This document shows positions 7,481 through 8,360 of a stretch of DNA of 8,360 bases, piece after piece (the first letter of the stretch is position 1; each line of letters starts with the position of its first letter). The notes beneath the pieces were generated by a model. That model did no database searches. It saw nothing but the letters and a program-made list of their open reading frames with translations, and had not been told where the DNA came from. This stretch comes from Candidatus Poribacteria bacterium. GTDB taxonomy: Bacteria > Poribacteria > WGA-4E > UBA9662. Where the stretch lies: the NCBI GenBank assembly GCA_002729015.1, contig PBVO01000069.1, positions 59,572 to 67,931 on the forward strand. Reading direction: 5' to 3'. The translations under genes and the position numbers were made by a program.

Positions 7481-8360
7481 TTTTACTGATTTGTTGGATT
7501 TTACTGTGTTCTTGTCAAAAGCCAGATCCAGTGGTTTCTATTTCTGGACCCACCATGGGGACCCGATATACTGTTAAGTATATCGGGCCGGAACTTAATG
7601 ACACACCAGAACAAGTCCAAAAACAAATTGATCATTTACTCATAGACATCAATCGGGAGATGTCTACCTATATCCCAGATTCGGAAATCTCGCAGTTAAA
7701 TGAAAACCAGTCGGCCGATTGGATCAAATTGTCGCCGAGACTGTTTACAGTCTTAGCAGCAGCCAAGTTGATCAGTGATTTGTCGAATGGAGCTTTTGAT
7801 GTAACAATCGGCCCGTTAGTTAATTTGTGGGGATTTGGGCCTGAGGGTGAGCGTGATGTTCCGAGCAAGACTGATATTGATCGAACTAAGCAGTTGGTGG
7901 GATTTGACCATATACAAATAGATATAGATGGTCAAAGTATCAAAAAAAAACACCCTAGCATTTACATTGATTTATCTGCTATTGCTAAAGGATATGGTGT
8001 AGATTTAATTGGGCAGTTTTTGAGCCAATTAGAAATTGGAAATTACATGGTTGACATTGGTGGTGAGGTAAAAACTAAAGGTCTGAAAAATGGAGAACCA
8101 TGGCAAATTGGTATTGAGAAACCAGACCCAAATGCACGTACAATTCATAAAATTTTAGAGATTTCTGACATGAACGTGGCAACATCAGGCGGATATCGTA
8201 ACTTCTTTGAGTCTGAGGGGAAAAATTTTTCTCACACAATTGACCCTCAAACGGGATATCCTGTTGAACACCGATTGGTTTCAGTTACCGTATTTGACCA
8301 GGAATCTTGCATGGAAGCTGACGCGTTAGCTACAACCCTGATGGTACTAGGGCCTGAATC
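7459..8360 (+). CDS. apbE: FAD:protein FMN transferase ApbE, lipoprotein (partial, 3' end missing)
   Basis: ApbE uses FAD to attach FMN to a threonine of NqrB and NqrC in the periplasm, so it matures the complex encoded upstream. About 300 residues are visible of a usual 330-350. Numbering from the ATA at 7459, there is a lipoprotein signal sequence (N3, R4, hydrophobic 5-16, lipobox LCSC with Cys19). Family motifs follow: SGPTMGTRYTV (29-39), DLSAIAKGYGVD (171-182), MVDIGGEV (197-204), SGGYRNFF (243-250), HTIDPQTGYP (259-268) and EADALATT (286-293), the last with a metal-binding aspartate. The start is uncertain. ATA 7459 has AAAGGG seven bases upstream but is a very rare initiation codon. 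TTG 7429 is in frame and would lengthen the signal peptide by 10 residues, but has no ribosome binding site. ATG 7555 would delete the signal peptide and is unlikely. A sequencing error in an original ATG is possible. Confidence 0.93.
   Translation, partial: MLNRSALFLLICWILLCSCQKPDPVVSISGPTMGTRYTVKYIGPELNDTPEQVQKQIDHLLIDINREMSTYIPDSEISQLNENQSADWIKLSPRLFTVLAAAKLISDLSNGAFDVTIGPLVNLWGFGPEGERDVPSKTDIDRTKQLVGFDHIQIDIDGQSIKKKHPSIYIDLSAIAKGYGVDLIGQFLSQLEIGNYMVDIGGEVKTKGLKNGEPWQIGIEKPDPNARTIHKILEISDMNVATSGGYRNFFESEGKNFSHTIDPQTGYPVEHRLVSVTVFDQESCMEADALATTLMVLGPE

Noticed and set aside
1..8360. CRISPR arrays, insertion sequences, tRNAs, phage or defence genes
   Set aside because: I looked for repeat-spacer patterns, transposase-like frames, terminal inverted repeats and tRNA cloverleafs and saw none; apart from the one intergenic region the window is dense core-metabolism coding sequence.

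Overview
The window comes from a Gram-negative bacterium of moderate to low G+C. The evidence is a complete Na+-translocating NADH:quinone oxidoreductase (Na+-NQR) operon, a lipoprotein-type ApbE with a signal sequence, and Sec/lipobox logic that implies a periplasm. The Nqr proteins read much like those of Gammaproteobacteria such as Vibrio and Pseudomonas. From memory, the MurA looks closer to PVC-type or other non-gamma lineages. The phylum is therefore left open.

Layout: (1) 1-1080, minus strand: the first 360 codons of murA, running off the left edge. (2) 1081-1595: a 515-bp divergent intergenic region. It has no convincing ORF. It holds a TTGACA/AAGAAT promoter, a roughly 200-nt segment whose two ends pair (11 base pairs, 1279-1291 with 1467-1479) and are followed by a T6 tract, and then a perfect TATAAT box for the nqr operon. 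The middle segment is the best candidate here for an undescribed element: a possible small structured RNA between murA and nqrA. (3) 1596-7413, plus strand: nqrA, nqrB, nqrC, nqrD, nqrE and nqrF, tightly packed with 1-bp and 11-bp overlaps or gaps of 2-19 bp, and good Shine-Dalgarno sequences for most. (4) 7459 to the right edge: apbE, the FMN transferase, cut off near its C terminus. Its start is odd: a well-placed AAAGGG precedes an ATA codon, not ATG, GTG or TTG.

The genes form one working unit. NqrF takes electrons from NADH (FAD, then a [2Fe-2S] ferredoxin domain). They pass through the NqrD/NqrE iron-sulfur site and the covalent FMNs of NqrC and NqrB to quinone, and Na+ is pumped out. 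ApbE attaches those FMNs to threonines, predicted here as Thr224 of NqrC and Thr233 of NqrB. MurA, on the other strand, makes a peptidoglycan precursor and is not functionally linked.

Most of the window is ordinary core metabolism. The points worth a second look are the intergenic RNA candidate, the apbE start and overlapping hairpin, and the altered flavinylation motif in NqrB.
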